DNA of 64,000 bases from CAWJLS01 sp963843755 (GTDB lineage: Bacteria; Acidobacteriota; Thermoanaerobaculia; Multivoradales; DATKCC01). The position numbers and the translations under genes are program-made. Shown here piece by piece: positions 42,698 through 52,380 of this stretch (position 1 is its first letter; every line of letters begins with the position of its first letter). A model generated the notes under the pieces. That model made no database searches, was not told the DNA's origin, and worked only from the letters and a program-made list of their open reading frames with translations. The stretch spans positions 232,230-296,229 of the forward strand of contig CAWJLS010000003.1 of assembly GCA_963843755.1 (NCBI GenBank), read 5' to 3'.

Positions 42698-43785
42698 TCA
42701 GCCGAGGGTGACGACGACCTTGCCGGTGACGCCGCCCTGCTCGAGGGCGCCGTAGGCGTCGGCGATCCGATCGAACGGCAGCACCCGGTCGATCACCGGG
42801 CGGATGCGCCCGGCGGCCAGCCGATCGCCCGCGGACCCGGAGGACCCGGCCGACCCAGCCAACCCGGCCGAACCGGCGAACCGGGCGAACCCCGCCACCA
42901 GCTCCGCCTTCTCCGCCCGCGACCGTGCCCTGAGCACGGACCCGACAACGATCAGCCGGCGCCGGAGCACCTGGCCGAGGTCGACCTGGGCACGGCTGCC
43001 CGCCATCAGGCCGACCAGGACAAGCCGGCCGCGGTTCTTGAGCGCCCCCAGGTGCTGGTCGATGAGGGCGCCGCCGACCAGGTCGAACACCAGGTCGACG
43101 CCCCGGCCGCGGGTCAGGTCGCGCGCGTCGGAGCCCAGGCCGTCTCCGTCGACCAGCAGGGCGTCGGCGCCGAGGGCGCGGAGCGGCTCCAGCCGGTCGA
43201 GGCTCCGTCCGGCGGCCAGGACGCGGGCGCCGAGCTCGGCGGCGATCTGGACGGTGAGTGTCCCGACGCCGCCGTTGGCGCCGGTGACGAGGACCGTCGG
43301 CCGCGGGCCCGGCTCTCGGCTTCCGTGGCCTTCCTCCCCCCGGGCCGGCCGAACCCCTCGGGATCGAGACCGCCCTCGACGACCAGGTTGGTCCAGGCGG
43401 TCAGGCAGGACTCCGGCAGCGCCGCCCCCTGCTCGAACGACATCCCGTCGGGGAGCGCCATGAGCTGTCCCACCGGAACCGCCACTCGCTCCCCATGGCC
43501 GCCGCCCCCCAGCAGCGCCATCACCCGGTCGCCCGGGCTCCACCCCTCCACCCCGTCGCCGACGCGCTCGATGGTGCCCGCGCACTCGAGACCCGGAACG
43601 TCGCTCTCGCCCGGCGGCGGAGGATAGAGGCCGCGGAGCTGGAGCAGGTCGGCGCGGTTGATCGCCGTGGCCCGGACCCGGACCAGCACCTCCCCAGACG
43701 AACAACCCGGCTCGGGAACCTCTCCGAGCCGGGCGGTCGGACGCCCGCCCTCGGCGGGGCGGGCGTCGGGAAGAACGGCGAGCAC
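42698..43785 (-). pseudogene. NADPH:quinone oxidoreductase (zinc-independent MDR), split by a frameshift
   Basis: The two halves lie in different frames. The first (from GTG 43785) has ATAINRADLLQLRGLYPPPPG, GLECAGTIERVG and LPESCLTAWTNLVVEGGLDPEGFGRP. The second (to 42698) has PTVLVTGANGGVGTLTVQIAAELG, ALGADALLVDGD and VDLVFDLVGG. A C6 homopolymer at 43336-43341 is where a single-base change would join them. It may be a sequencing error, a young pseudogene or a slippery switch. The C-terminal half has a GSAGLAGSAGSSGSAG insert (42828-42893) from short DNA repeats. If repaired the protein would be about 362 residues, somewhat long for the family. Confidence 0.75.
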
Positions 43786-43806
43786 GGTGCGAACGGCCGG
43801 GAGGCC

Positions 43807-45708
43807 TCAGTTGGCGACCGGCTCCGGCTGGTGCGGCACGTCGGACAGCGGCGGCTCCAGGTCCTCGGCGGCGCCGACCAGCTTCATGGTGCCCTCCTCG
43901 AGCCAGGTGTGATCGCCGTCCAGGATGCGCAGGGCGACCTTGTACTTGAGCTGGTCGTCGTTGTGCCACAGGTCGTAGAAGAGCTGCCTGATCCGGCGGC
44001 GGCTCATGCGGCAGAAGAGGTCGGCGATCTCGACCGCCCGGTAGGCCTCGGCCTCGCCGCGCTCGATCATCGCCTGGGCGCGGCTGATCGAGGCCGCCAT
44101 GGAGAACAGCTCGTTGGCCACGTCGACCAGCCGGAAGAGGAACGCCTGCTTGTTCTGGAGCTTCGGGCCGTAGACCACCATGCCGTGGAAGATCTCGCGG
44201 CCGAGACGGCGGGAGGTCTTCTCGACGTAGCGCAGGTGGCCGCCGAGCTCGCCGAACTCCGAGTACTTGGGCGGCAAGCTCCAGCCGAACCAGAGCGCCG
44301 GGTACCAGCTCAAGTAGAAGGCGGCCATCTTGGGCAGGGCGGCCAGCTTCTCCGACGGCGTCTTCTTCGGGTCGATCAGGTCGCCCGCCACCTGCAGGTG
44401 CTTGTCCACGGCCTCGCGCGCCATGAACAGGTGCATGATCTCCGTCGAGCCCTCGAAGATCTTGTTGATCCGGTAGTCGCGCATCATGCGCTCGACCGGC
44501 AAGGGCTCCTCGCCGCGGGCGGCCAGCGACCACTCGGTCTCGTAGCCGCGGCCGCCGACCACCTGCATGGTCTCGTCGACGATCTCCCAGCCGCGCGCCG
44601 TGTTCCACTCCTTGCAGGCGGCGGCCTCCAGGCGGATGTCGTAGCCCGCGTCGTCGGCCATGGAGGTCGCCAGGTTGGCGATCGACTCCATGGCGTAGGT
44701 GTAGCCGGCCATGTCGGCGATCTTGTGGGAGATCGCCTCGTGCTTGCCGACCGGCTTGCCCCACTGGACGCGGGTCGACGCCCACTTGCGCACGATCTCG
44801 AGGCACGCCTTGCCGACACCGACGGTGCCGTTGGGGATCGACAGCCGGCCGTCGTTGAGGGTCGTCAGGGCGATCTTGAGCCCCTTGCCCTCTTCGCCGA
44901 TCAGGTTCTCGGCCGGGATCTTGACGTTCTCGAACCGGATCTGCCCGTTGGCGATCGCCCGGAGGCCCATGAAGTGGCAGCGGTGCTCGACGGTGATGCC
45001 GGGGCTGTTCATCTCGACCACGAAGGCGCTGATCTTCTTCGTTCCGGGGTCGCGTGCCATGACCACGATCAGGTCCGCGATGGTGCCGTTGGTGCACCAG
45101 AGCTTCTCGCCGTTGATGACGTAGTGCTCGCCGTCGGCGGTCTTCTCGGCGGTGGTCATGAGCCGTGCCGGGTCGGAGCCGACCTGGGTCTCGGTCAGGG
45201 CGAAGGCCGAGATCTCGCCCTTGGCGCAGCGCGGCAGGAACTTGCGCTTCTGCTCCTCCGTCCCGAACAGCTTGAGCGGGTTCGGAACGCCGATCGACTG
45301 GTGGGCCGAGAGCAGCGCCGAGAGGTTCCCGTCATAGGTCCCCAGAAGTTGCATCACCTTCTGGTACTCGGTGTTGGTGAAGCCGAGGCCGCCGTACTTC
45401 TTGGGGATCTTCATGCCGAAGGCACCCAGCTTCTTCAGCCCGTCGACCACGTGCTCCGGGTATTCGCCGGCCTGGTCGATGGCGCCGGGGTCGACCTCGT
45501 CGCGCAGGAACTCCCGGAGCGCGTTGTAGAAGGCACTGAACTCGGGCCGTTCCCTGCCGTTGCCGACCGGGTACGGGTGGATCAGATCCAGGCGGAGGTT
45601 CCCGAGAAAGAGCTCCCGCATGAAGCTCGGCTTCTTCCACTCCTTCTCGCGGGAGGCCTCTGCGACCTCCATCGATTCCTGTTCGCTGACGTGACGACGA
45701 TCGCTCAT
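43807..45708 (-). CDS. Acyl-CoA dehydrogenase, large type with C-terminal extension
   Basis: Flavoprotein that introduces a trans-2 double bond into acyl-CoA in beta-oxidation. The 633 residues include the N-terminal helical domain (FGMKIPKKYGGLGFTNTEYQ), the FAD/substrate signature AFALTETQVGSDPARL, the beta-domain GEKLWCTNGTIADLIVV, VQWGKPVGKHEAISHKIADM, and YRINKIFEGSTEIMHLFMAREAV in pieces. A further 150 residues at the C-terminus resemble VLCAD/FadE-like dimerisation regions. ATG at 45708 has AAGGAGG 6 bases upstream; TGCTAGGAT (45801-45809, minus) is an extended -10. Chain-length preference is unknown. Confidence 0.92.
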   Translation of the reverse strand: MSDRRHVSEQESMEVAEASREKEWKKPSFMRELFLGNLRLDLIHPYPVGNGRERPEFSAFYNALREFLRDEVDPGAIDQAGEYPEHVVDGLKKLGAFGMKIPKKYGGLGFTNTEYQKVMQLLGTYDGNLSALLSAHQSIGVPNPLKLFGTEEQKRKFLPRCAKGEISAFALTETQVGSDPARLMTTAEKTADGEHYVINGEKLWCTNGTIADLIVVMARDPGTKKISAFVVEMNSPGITVEHRCHFMGLRAIANGQIRFENVKIPAENLIGEEGKGLKIALTTLNDGRLSIPNGTVGVGKACLEIVRKWASTRVQWGKPVGKHEAISHKIADMAGYTYAMESIANLATSMADDAGYDIRLEAAACKEWNTARGWEIVDETMQVVGGRGYETEWSLAARGEEPLPVERMMRDYRINKIFEGSTEIMHLFMAREAVDKHLQVAGDLIDPKKTPSEKLAALPKMAAFYLSWYPALWFGWSLPPKYSEFGELGGHLRYVEKTSRRLGREIFHGMVVYGPKLQNKQAFLFRLVDVANELFSMAASISRAQAMIERGEAEAYRAVEIADLFCRMSRRRIRQLFYDLWHNDDQLKYKVALRILDGDHTWLEEGTMKLVGAAEDLEPPLSDVPHQPEPVAN

Positions 45709-45891
45709 GGGAGCCTCCTTGGTCTGGGTGACACGCGGCCCTCGCAGCCCGTCACGTGCCCGGGAGTGGGATGGTGCAATGCACGGGCCGGCCACCGATC
45801 ATCCTAGCATCCGCCGCAGTGCAGCACAAACGGTTTCCGCTGCGCGGCAAGAGGGCCCGAAAGCCCCCTCCCCCCGGTCATCCCGCGGCCC

Positions 45892-46797
45892 TCAGCGCTC
45901 CGCCGCCGCGCGGCGTCGGCCGGCGTTCGAGACCGTGATGCCGACCCCCCCGACCACCAGCAGAGCGCCGGCCACCACCCGGACGGTGAGCGTCTCGTCG
46001 AGCAGCAGGGAGCCGATCAGCACCGCCACCACCGGCGAGACGTAGTTGGTCAGGGCCACCCGGGTCGCCGGCATCCGCTCCATCAGCCAGAAGTAGCAGT
46101 AGAAGGTGAACGCCGAGCCGGCCAACGCCAGGTAGAGCACCGTGCCCGCAGCGAGCGGCGTGAAGACCACCGGCCGGCCGCGCTCGACCAGCAGCGAGAC
46201 ACCCCCCATCACCACCGCCGAGATCGCCATCGGCACGGCGGTCAGCGAGATCGGGTGGATCCCCTTGCCCCAGCGCTTGACCGCCACGCTGGCCGCCGCC
46301 GCGGACAGGGACGCCACCAGCAGGACGGCCGCGGCGGACGGCGCCCCGGGCTCGGCGATCGCGCCGAGGTCTTCCGAGAAGATCACCGCCACGCCGACGA
46401 AGCCGAGCACGATGCCGATGCCCGAGCGGAGCGTGAACCGCTCCTCCGGCAGCACAATCTGGGCGAGCAGAGCGACGAACAGGGGGAAGGTGGCGAAGAG
46501 CACCGCCGTCAGGCCGGACGGCACCCGCTGCTCGGCCCAGTAGACGACGCCGTAGCTGCCGACGAAGACCAGCAGGCCGTTGACCCACCACAGGGCGACC
46601 TCCCGCCGGCTCTTGCCCAGGCCGATCCCCAGCACCCGCGCCAGGACGAACAGCACCAGCGCCGCGACGGCGAAGCGCATCGACACCCCGGCGAACGGCG
46701 GGATGTCGTGAAGGCCGATCCGGATCGCCGCCCAGGTCGACCCCCAGACCAGGGTCATGGCGGACAGGGCGGCCACCACTTTGAGACGGTCAGACAT
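45892..46797 (-). CDS. EamA/DMT family transporter
   Basis: The 301 residues form ten membrane helices in two EamA repeats. The first repeat begins LSAMTLVWGSTWAAIRIG and contains QRVPSGLTAVLFATFPLFVALLA. The second contains AAAASVAVKRWGKG, AGSAFTFYCYFWLMERMPAT and NYVSPVVAVLIGSLLLDETL. DMT proteins usually export amino acids or other metabolites; the substrate is unknown. ATG at 46797. Overlap with no neighbour; the gap downstream to the acyl-CoA dehydrogenase promoter is short. Confidence 0.9.
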   Translation of the reverse strand: MSDRLKVVAALSAMTLVWGSTWAAIRIGLHDIPPFAGVSMRFAVAALVLFVLARVLGIGLGKSRREVALWWVNGLLVFVGSYGVVYWAEQRVPSGLTAVLFATFPLFVALLAQIVLPEERFTLRSGIGIVLGFVGVAVIFSEDLGAIAEPGAPSAAAVLLVASLSAAAASVAVKRWGKGIHPISLTAVPMAISAVVMGGVSLLVERGRPVVFTPLAAGTVLYLALAGSAFTFYCYFWLMERMPATRVALTNYVSPVVAVLIGSLLLDETLTVRVVAGALLVVGGVGITVSNAGRRRAAAER

Positions 46798-46925
46798 CAG
46801 GAGAGCTCACTCAGAGAGCGGACCTCCGCCGGGCCCTTCTCCGGAGCGGACACCCGCTCCCCGTCCGCAACGATCCTCGCAGTACCTACCGACAGGAACA
46901 CGACACACCTCGGAGAAGAGCGGGC

Positions 46926-46989
46926 GGGGGCGCCCCCTTCTCCCCCCACCGGGGGTGAGAAGGGGGTCGGGGAGTTGTAGGGGGGATCT
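46926..46989 (-). repeat. Intergenic GC-rich hairpin repeat, copy F (diverged)
   Basis: Read on the minus strand it begins GATCCCCCCTAC, then has CCCCCTTCTC pairing with GAGAAGGGGG around a GC-rich loop, and ends GCGCCCCCGCCCG. The order of elements matches copy A though the arm is TTCTC instead of TTTCC. It sits 3' of asnS. Confidence 0.45.
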
Positions 46990-47075
46990 TGAGGATCATT
47001 CTCAGTCGATCGGAGCGGCGGCCCCGCTGACCTTCCGCCTCGTCGCTGAATCGTAATGTGCTCGTTGCCTCGAAA

Positions 47076-48401
47076 TCACGGATAGATCTTGTACAGCATG
47101 CGCGGGTACGGAATCGTCTCCCGCAGGTGCGGCACGCCGCACATCCAGGCGACGAAACGCTCGATCCCCATGCCGAAGCCGCTGTGGGGGAAGGTGCCGT
47201 ACCTCCGCACGTCGAGGTACCACTGGAAAGCCGCGCGCGGCAGCTCGTGCTGGTCGATCCGCTCGAGCAGCAGGTCGTGGTCGTGGATGCGCTGGCTGCC
47301 GCCGACGATCTCGCCGTACCCCTCCGGCGCCAGCAGGTCGACCGCCAGCGCCAGATCCGGGTTCTCCGGGTCGGGCTGCATGTAGAACGCCTTCGTCTCC
47401 GCCGGGTAGTGGGTGACCATCACCGGCCGGTCGTAGAGGTTGGCCAGCTCGGTCTCCTCGTCGCCGCCGAAGTCGTCGCCCCACTCCACCTCGTAGCCGC
47501 GCTCGCGGAGCGTCTCGACCGCCTCGGTGTAGGTGATCCGGGGGAACGGAGCCGTCACCTTCTCGAGCTTCGACACGTCGCGTTCGAGGGTGTCGAGCTC
47601 CGGCCGCGCCCGCTCGATCACCCGTCCGGCGACGTAGGAGACGAACTCCTCGGTCAGCGCGCACAGCCCGTCGAACTCCAGGAAGGCCACCTCCGGCTCG
47701 ACCATCCAGAACTCCATCAGGTGCCGCCGGGTCTTCGACTTCTCCGCCCGGAAGGTCGGGCCGAAGCAGTAGACCTTGCCGAAGGCGGCCGCCGCCGGCT
47801 CGAGATAGAGCTGGCCGGACTGGGACAGGTATGCCGGGTCGCCGAAGTAGTCGGTCTCGAACAGCGTCGACGTCCCCTCGCAGGCCGCCGGGGTGAGGAT
47901 CGGCGAGTCGATCAGCACGAACTCGCGCTCGTAGAAGAAGTCCCGGATCGCCTGGGCGACCTCGTTCCTCACCCGCAGCACCGCCCGCTGCTTCGAGGAG
48001 CGCAGCCAGAGGTGGCGGTGCTCCATCAGGAAGGCGGTGCCGTGCTCCTTGGGGGTAATCGGGTAGTCGGCCGTGAGGCTGAGCACGCGGAAGTCCGAGA
48101 CGTGGAGCTCGTAGCCGCCGGGCGCCCGGTCGTCGGCGTTGACCTTGCCGGTGACCGCGACCGTCGACTCCTGAGTCACGCGGACGGCGTCCTCCCAGGC
48201 CTCCTCGGAGACCTGTTTCTTGCTCACCACGCCCTGGACCGTGCCGGAGCCGTCCCGGATCATCAGGAAGGCGATCTTGCCGCTCGAGCGCTGAGTCTCC
48301 AGCCAGCCGAGGATCTCGACCTCCTGGTCGACGTGCTCGGAAAGGTGGCTGATGGAGACGGGGCCCCGAGCAGCGGCGGATTCAGCGGTGGATTCAGTCA
48401 T
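47076..48401 (-). CDS. asnS: Asparagine-tRNA ligase
   Basis: Class II aminoacyl-tRNA synthetase of 441 residues. The N-terminal OB fold (EILGWLETQRSSGKIAFLMIRDGSG) binds the anticodon. The catalytic domain has motif 2 FGPTFRAEKSKTRRHLMEFWMVEPE and motif 3 GFGMGIERFVAWMCG, with IVGGSQRIHDHDLL as the asparaginyl-type loop. Cytoplasmic; charges tRNA-Asn. ATG at 48401 has CAGGAG 5 bases upstream, preferred to a start nine codons earlier. TAGTCT (48429-48434, minus) is a possible -10. It is followed by a copy of the hairpin repeat. Confidence 0.96.
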   Translation of the reverse strand: MTESTAESAAARGPVSISHLSEHVDQEVEILGWLETQRSSGKIAFLMIRDGSGTVQGVVSKKQVSEEAWEDAVRVTQESTVAVTGKVNADDRAPGGYELHVSDFRVLSLTADYPITPKEHGTAFLMEHRHLWLRSSKQRAVLRVRNEVAQAIRDFFYEREFVLIDSPILTPAACEGTSTLFETDYFGDPAYLSQSGQLYLEPAAAAFGKVYCFGPTFRAEKSKTRRHLMEFWMVEPEVAFLEFDGLCALTEEFVSYVAGRVIERARPELDTLERDVSKLEKVTAPFPRITYTEAVETLRERGYEVEWGDDFGGDEETELANLYDRPVMVTHYPAETKAFYMQPDPENPDLALAVDLLAPEGYGEIVGGSQRIHDHDLLLERIDQHELPRAAFQWYLDVRRYGTFPHSGFGMGIERFVAWMCGVPHLRETIPYPRMLYKIYP

Positions 48402-48453
48402 GGCGCTCCTGGGTTCGTAGAACGCCAAAGACTAGACCAGCGCCCTCGGGGGG

Positions 48454-49188
48454 TCAAACCGAGGGGCGGTCCACTCCCTGATGCGATCTCCGATCCGATC
48501 CGTCCTGGAGCGCATCGATCGCTTCGGCGGCCGCCCGCTGCTCGGCCAGCTTCTTCGACCGCCCGGCGCCCCGGCCGGCGGCATCCCCCCGGACCAGAAC
48601 CTCGACGGTGAACCGCTTGGCGTGATCCGGCCCCGTCTCGTCGACCACCCGGTAGTCCGGCAGATCCCAGCCGCGGGCCTGGACCGCCTCCTGGAGCCGC
48701 GTCTTCGCGTCCTCCTCGTGGACCCGGGGGCGCTCCGAGAGCACGTCGTCCAGCAGCGGGACGACCACCTTGCGCACCGGCTCCAGCCCGCCGTCCAGGT
48801 AGATGGCGCCGAACAGCGCTTCGAGCGCGTCCGACAGGAGCGACGGCTTGGCCCGGCCGCCCGAGCGCTCCTCCCCCACCCCGAGCCGCAGCTCCCGTCC
48901 GACGCCCAGCTCGGTCGAGAACCCGGCCAGGGCCGGCGCGCTCACCAGGTAGGCCTTGAGCTTCGACAGGTCCCCTTCGGGCAGCTCCGGATGCTCGGTG
49001 TAGAGCCACTGGGCGGCGATCAGGCCGAGCACCGCGTCGCCCAGGAACTCCAGGCGCTCGTTGTGGTAGTCGAGGTTCTGTTCGTTGGCGTAGGAGCGAT
49101 GGGTCAGCGCGAGCTCCAGCAGGTCCGGGTCGCGAAACCGATACCCCAATGAGCGTTCCAGCAGGGTCTTTTCACGGCGTCCGAGCAC
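48454..49188 (-). CDS. rnc: Ribonuclease III
   Basis: Double-strand-specific endoribonuclease that processes rRNA precursors. The 244 residues contain LERSLGYRFRDPDLLELALTH, the catalytic signature NERLEFLGDAVLGL with the metal-binding Glu and Asp, SDALEALFGAIYLDGG (second acidic cluster), and a C-terminal dsRNA-binding domain (DAKTRLQEAVQARG through KKLAEQRAAAEAIDAL). GTG at 49188 lies 6 bases after TACCAT of an extended -10 (TGGTACCAT), so the message is probably leaderless; the longer open frame is not supported. Confidence 0.93.
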   Translation of the reverse strand: MLGRREKTLLERSLGYRFRDPDLLELALTHRSYANEQNLDYHNERLEFLGDAVLGLIAAQWLYTEHPELPEGDLSKLKAYLVSAPALAGFSTELGVGRELRLGVGEERSGGRAKPSLLSDALEALFGAIYLDGGLEPVRKVVVPLLDDVLSERPRVHEEDAKTRLQEAVQARGWDLPDYRVVDETGPDHAKRFTVEVLVRGDAAGRGAGRSKKLAEQRAAAEAIDALQDGSDRRSHQGVDRPSV

Positions 49189-49377
49189 GGACGGATGGTA
49201 CCAGAGGGGCTCGGGCCGTCCTGTCTGCCAGGGTGTTGCGTTCCGGCACCAATCACGGTCTACTCGGCGCGCTCCGTTGCGCGCTCGAGACCGGCGGACG
49301 GAGAGATCGAGCTCTCTTCCATCGACAACCGTCCAACGGGAGGCAGTGGCATCTCGTGCCGCCGGCCGGTCCCTTCC

Positions 49378-50586
49378 ATGAGGAGAAGCCCTGTGGCGTC
49401 CAGAGGAGCTGTCACCCTGTTGCTGGCCATCGCCTCGATGGCACCGTGCCACCGCGCGTCGGCCGAGATGTGCACCATCGACCCGGTTCCCGCCGCGACC
49501 CTGCTGCTGCCCTACTTCGAGGTCGACCTCGGGCCGTCGTGCACCATCTCCACCCTGTTCGCCGTGGGCAACGCGTCGGCCACCCCGACGATCGCCCACG
49601 TCACGGTCTGGTCCGACTTCTCCGTGCCGGTCCTCGACTTCAACATCGCGCTGACCGGATACGACGTCCAGACCGTCAACCTGCGTGACGTCCTGCTCGA
49701 CGGCAACCTGCCGTTGACCGGATCGCTCGCCGGCCAGCAGAACCCGGTGATCAGCGATCCGCTGCTACGCCAACACTTCCAGACCTCCCTCACCGGCGAC
49801 CCGTCACCGCTCACCGGCGACTGCGCGGGCTTCCCGTTCGGTGACGGCATCGCCCGCGGCTACGTGACGATCGACGACGCCAACCAGGAGAGCACGGAGT
49901 TCCCCGGAGATCCGGGCTACTTCGCCCCGAACGGCACCGGGATCGCGTCGAACGACAATCAACTGTGGGGGGACTTCTTCTTCTACGAGCCTGCCCAGAG
50001 CTCGGCCCAGGGCGGCCAACTGGTTCACATCGAAGCCGAAGACGACTTCCTCGGCGGAGCGAACGGCTACACCTTCTACGGCCGCTACGCCTTGGGCGGC
50101 ATCCCGGCCGACAATCGCGAGCCCCTGCCGACGAGCTTCGCCGTGCGCTACCTGACCGGCGGAGCGTTCACCGGCGGAACCGACCTCGTCGTCTGGCGGG
50201 ACAGCACGCGCTCCGGCGCCTCCCGGCTGGCTTGCGGCTCCACACCCGCCTGGTTCCCCCTCAGCCAGACCGGGATCGTCGCCTTCGACGAGGAAGAGAA
50301 CCCCGTCGTCCAGGACTCTCCCCCGGTCTCGGGCGTGCCCGACGGGCAGGAGGTCGTCCCCTTCCCCCTGGAGACCCAGCGGGTCAGCGTCGGGGGACCC
50401 GACCTGCCGATCCCGTTCACCAGCGGCTGGATCAGCCTCGACCTGAACCAAGGGCCGAACCCCTTCGCCGTCGATCCGTTTTCGTCCCAGAGCTGGGTTT
50501 TCGCCATCTTCAATGCCAACGACCGGTTCAGCGTCGGCCTGGACGCCATCAGCCTCGACAGCGCCTGCAACCTGCCGCTGATCTGA
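49378..50586 (+). CDS. Secreted protein of unknown function (Acidobacteriota-type)
   Basis: The 402 residues begin with a signal peptide (MRRSPVASRGAVTLLLAIAS, cleavage near ASAEMC). The mature part is rich in beta-strand patterns: ATLLLPYFEVDLG, TLFAVGNASATPTIAHVTVW, LTGYDVQTVNLRDVLLDG, then several acidic loops and paired cysteines. Similar proteins recur in Acidobacteriota and Gemmatimonadota from pattern memory; no function is known. The upstream open frame to 49195 lacks a signal-like start, so the ATG at 49378 is chosen, although no ribosome binding site is obvious. Confidence 0.65.
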   Translation: MRRSPVASRGAVTLLLAIASMAPCHRASAEMCTIDPVPAATLLLPYFEVDLGPSCTISTLFAVGNASATPTIAHVTVWSDFSVPVLDFNIALTGYDVQTVNLRDVLLDGNLPLTGSLAGQQNPVISDPLLRQHFQTSLTGDPSPLTGDCAGFPFGDGIARGYVTIDDANQESTEFPGDPGYFAPNGTGIASNDNQLWGDFFFYEPAQSSAQGGQLVHIEAEDDFLGGANGYTFYGRYALGGIPADNREPLPTSFAVRYLTGGAFTGGTDLVVWRDSTRSGASRLACGSTPAWFPLSQTGIVAFDEEENPVVQDSPPVSGVPDGQEVVPFPLETQRVSVGGPDLPIPFTSGWISLDLNQGPNPFAVDPFSSQSWVFAIFNANDRFSVGLDAISLDSACNLPLI

Positions 50587-50806
50587 GGCGAAAGCGGCCC
50601 CGATCGAAATTTTTTCTCCGAGTGGGAATGGCCGCGCTTTCCTACTGGTTAGAAGATGCGCCGTACTCGGTTTCCGGGCACAGGGTCCGGTCGCGATGCA
50701 CGCGGCGATCAACCAGGGGGATTGACCCCCAAGCACACCGAACGTCGGATGGTACGCAATTCCACTCTCCGACCCCAGGTCTGCAGCAAACGTACAGGAG
50801 CAGGAA
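50587..50806 (+). promoter_or_regulatory. 220-base leader region of the cold-shock gene
   Basis: No gene is visible. The stretch includes an unusual AAATTTTTTCT (50608-50618) and AT-richer patches ahead of the csp ribosome binding site (CAGGAG near 50798). Long structured 5' leaders are known for cspA-type genes; here the length fits but I cannot place the promoter. Confidence 0.3.
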
Positions 50807-51013
50807 ATGAGTACCACCGGTACCGTGAAGTGGTTCAACGACACGAAGGGCTTCGGCTTCATCACCCCCGAGGACGGCGGCAAGGATTGCTTCGTCCACC
50901 ACTCGGCCATCCAGGGCAGCGGCTTCAAGAGCCTCTCCGAGGGTGATCGCGTGGAGTTCGACACGGTCCAGGGCCAAAAGGGCCCGGCCGCGGAGAACGT
51001 CCGCAAGATCTGA
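50807..51013 (+). CDS. csp: Cold-shock protein, CspA family
   Basis: A 68-residue single OB-fold nucleic-acid chaperone. RNP1 is GFGFITPEDG (KGFGFI) and RNP2 is DCFVHHSAI (VFVH-type), preceded by TGTVKWFNDT. Length and motifs match the family exactly. It melts mRNA structure during cold or other stress. ATG at 50807 with CAGGAG about 4 bases upstream; a strong terminator follows 30 bases after the stop. Confidence 0.96.
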   Translation: MSTTGTVKWFNDTKGFGFITPEDGGKDCFVHHSAIQGSGFKSLSEGDRVEFDTVQGQKGPAAENVRKI

Positions 51014-51042
51014 GCCACTGACAACAAGAGAAGAATGCTAGA

Positions 51043-51079
51043 AGGCCGCTCCGGGCAACCGGGGCGGCCTTTTTCTTTG
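51043..51079 (+). terminator. Rho-independent terminator after csp
   Basis: AGGCCGC pairs with GCGGCCT, extended inside by CCGG/CCGG pairing, followed by TTTTCTTT. It lies in the 71-base convergent gap before the NDH-2 stop. Confidence 0.8.
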
Positions 51080-51084
51080 CCGGC

Positions 51085-52380
51085 TCAACCGCCCCGGTCC
51101 GGGCCCTCGTCCGGTTCGGTGATCAACCGGGTCCCCCGTCCACGGGTGACGTAGCTCTGGGCCCAGCGCACAAGCACCATCACCCGGTTGGCGAAGCCGA
51201 CCAGGTACATGATGTGGATGAACAGCCAGAGGAACCAGGCCACGACGCCGGAGAAGCGGAGGCGGCCCAGGTCGGCGACCGCCGCGGCACGGCCGATCAC
51301 CGCCAGGCTGCCCTTGTCGCGGTAGCGGAACGGCGACGGCCGCCGGCCGGCCAGGCGGTCCCGGATCAGACGCGCGGCGTAGCGGCCCTGCTGCATGGCC
51401 ACGGGTGCCACGCCGGGCAGCGGATCGCCGTCCCCGTCCCTCAGATACGCCAGATCGCCCAGCACCAGGATCTCCGGATGGCCCGAGATCGACAGGTCGG
51501 GCTCGACATGGATCTGGCCGCTCTTCTCGGTCTCAGCACCGGTGGCCCGCGCCAGGGACTCGGCGAACGGCACCGCCGAAACTCCGGCCGCCCAGAGGGC
51601 CGTCCCCACCGGCTGCTGCCAGCGCTCGTCCCCCCGTTCGAGAGTCACCCGGCCCTCTCCCAGGGCCGACACCATGGTGCCGGTGAGGACCTCGACCCCG
51701 AGCCTCTTCAGCGACCGAGCGGCCGCGGCGGAGAGCGCCGGCGGATAGACCGACAGCACACGGTCGCGCCCCTCCACCAACAGGATCCGCGCCTCCGCCG
51801 GGTCGTGCCGGCGGAAGTTGTCCGGCAGCGTATGGTGGGCCAGCTCGCCGATCGCCCCGGCGAGCTCGACCCCCGTGGGTCCGCCGCCGACCACCAAGAA
51901 GGTCAGGAGCCGCCGGCGCTCCTCCCCGTCGTCGACGAGCTCCGCCTCCTCGAAGCTCCGCAGGATCCGGCCGCGGATGGTCGTGGCGTCCTCCACCGTC
52001 TTGAGGCCGGGCGCCCGCGCTTCCCATTCCGAGTGGCCGAAGTAGTGGTCACTCACCCCCGCGGCGACGATCAGCGTGTCGTAGGGAATGGTCTCCCGGG
52101 CACACAGCAAGCGCCGACCGCCCGGGTCGACGTCGACCGCCTCGTCCAGGAGCACAGTCGTGTTGTCCTGCCCTTTCAGGACGGCCCGCAGCGGCGCGGT
52201 GATGTCCCCCGGCGACAAGCCGCCGGTGGCGACCTGGTAGAGGAGCGGCTGGAACAGGTGGAAGTTCCGGCGGTCGACCAGGGTGAGCTCCACGGGCGCC
52301 TTTCCCAGGCGCCGCGCGGCGTTCAGCCCGGCGAAGCCACCGCCAACGATCACGACGCGGTGGAGAGACTCCGAAGCCAT
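51085..52380 (-). CDS. ndh: Type II NADH dehydrogenase (NDH-2)
   Basis: Single-subunit NADH:quinone oxidoreductase at the inner membrane that does not pump protons. The 431 residues have the FAD motif VVIVGGGFAGLNAARRLG (residues 8-25), FHLFQPLLYQVATGGLSPGDI (quinone-site region), the NADH motif LVVGGGPTGVELAGAIGEL (about 160-178), ILVLGDLAYLRDGDG and VAMQQGRYAARLI. The C-terminus carries a hydrophobic anchor (GVVAWFLWLFIHIMYLVGFANR). ATG at 52380; TACCTT about 17 bases upstream may be its -10. Confidence 0.93.
   Translation of the reverse strand: MASESLHRVVIVGGGFAGLNAARRLGKAPVELTLVDRRNFHLFQPLLYQVATGGLSPGDITAPLRAVLKGQDNTTVLLDEAVDVDPGGRRLLCARETIPYDTLIVAAGVSDHYFGHSEWEARAPGLKTVEDATTIRGRILRSFEEAELVDDGEERRRLLTFLVVGGGPTGVELAGAIGELAHHTLPDNFRRHDPAEARILLVEGRDRVLSVYPPALSAAAARSLKRLGVEVLTGTMVSALGEGRVTLERGDERWQQPVGTALWAAGVSAVPFAESLARATGAETEKSGQIHVEPDLSISGHPEILVLGDLAYLRDGDGDPLPGVAPVAMQQGRYAARLIRDRLAGRRPSPFRYRDKGSLAVIGRAAAVADLGRLRFSGVVAWFLWLFIHIMYLVGFANRVMVLVRWAQSYVTRGRGTRLITEPDEGPDRGG

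Noticed and set aside
43786..45097. Minus-strand open frame continuing upstream of the quinone oxidoreductase
   Set aside because: It overlaps the acyl-CoA dehydrogenase in another frame and has no protein-like pattern.
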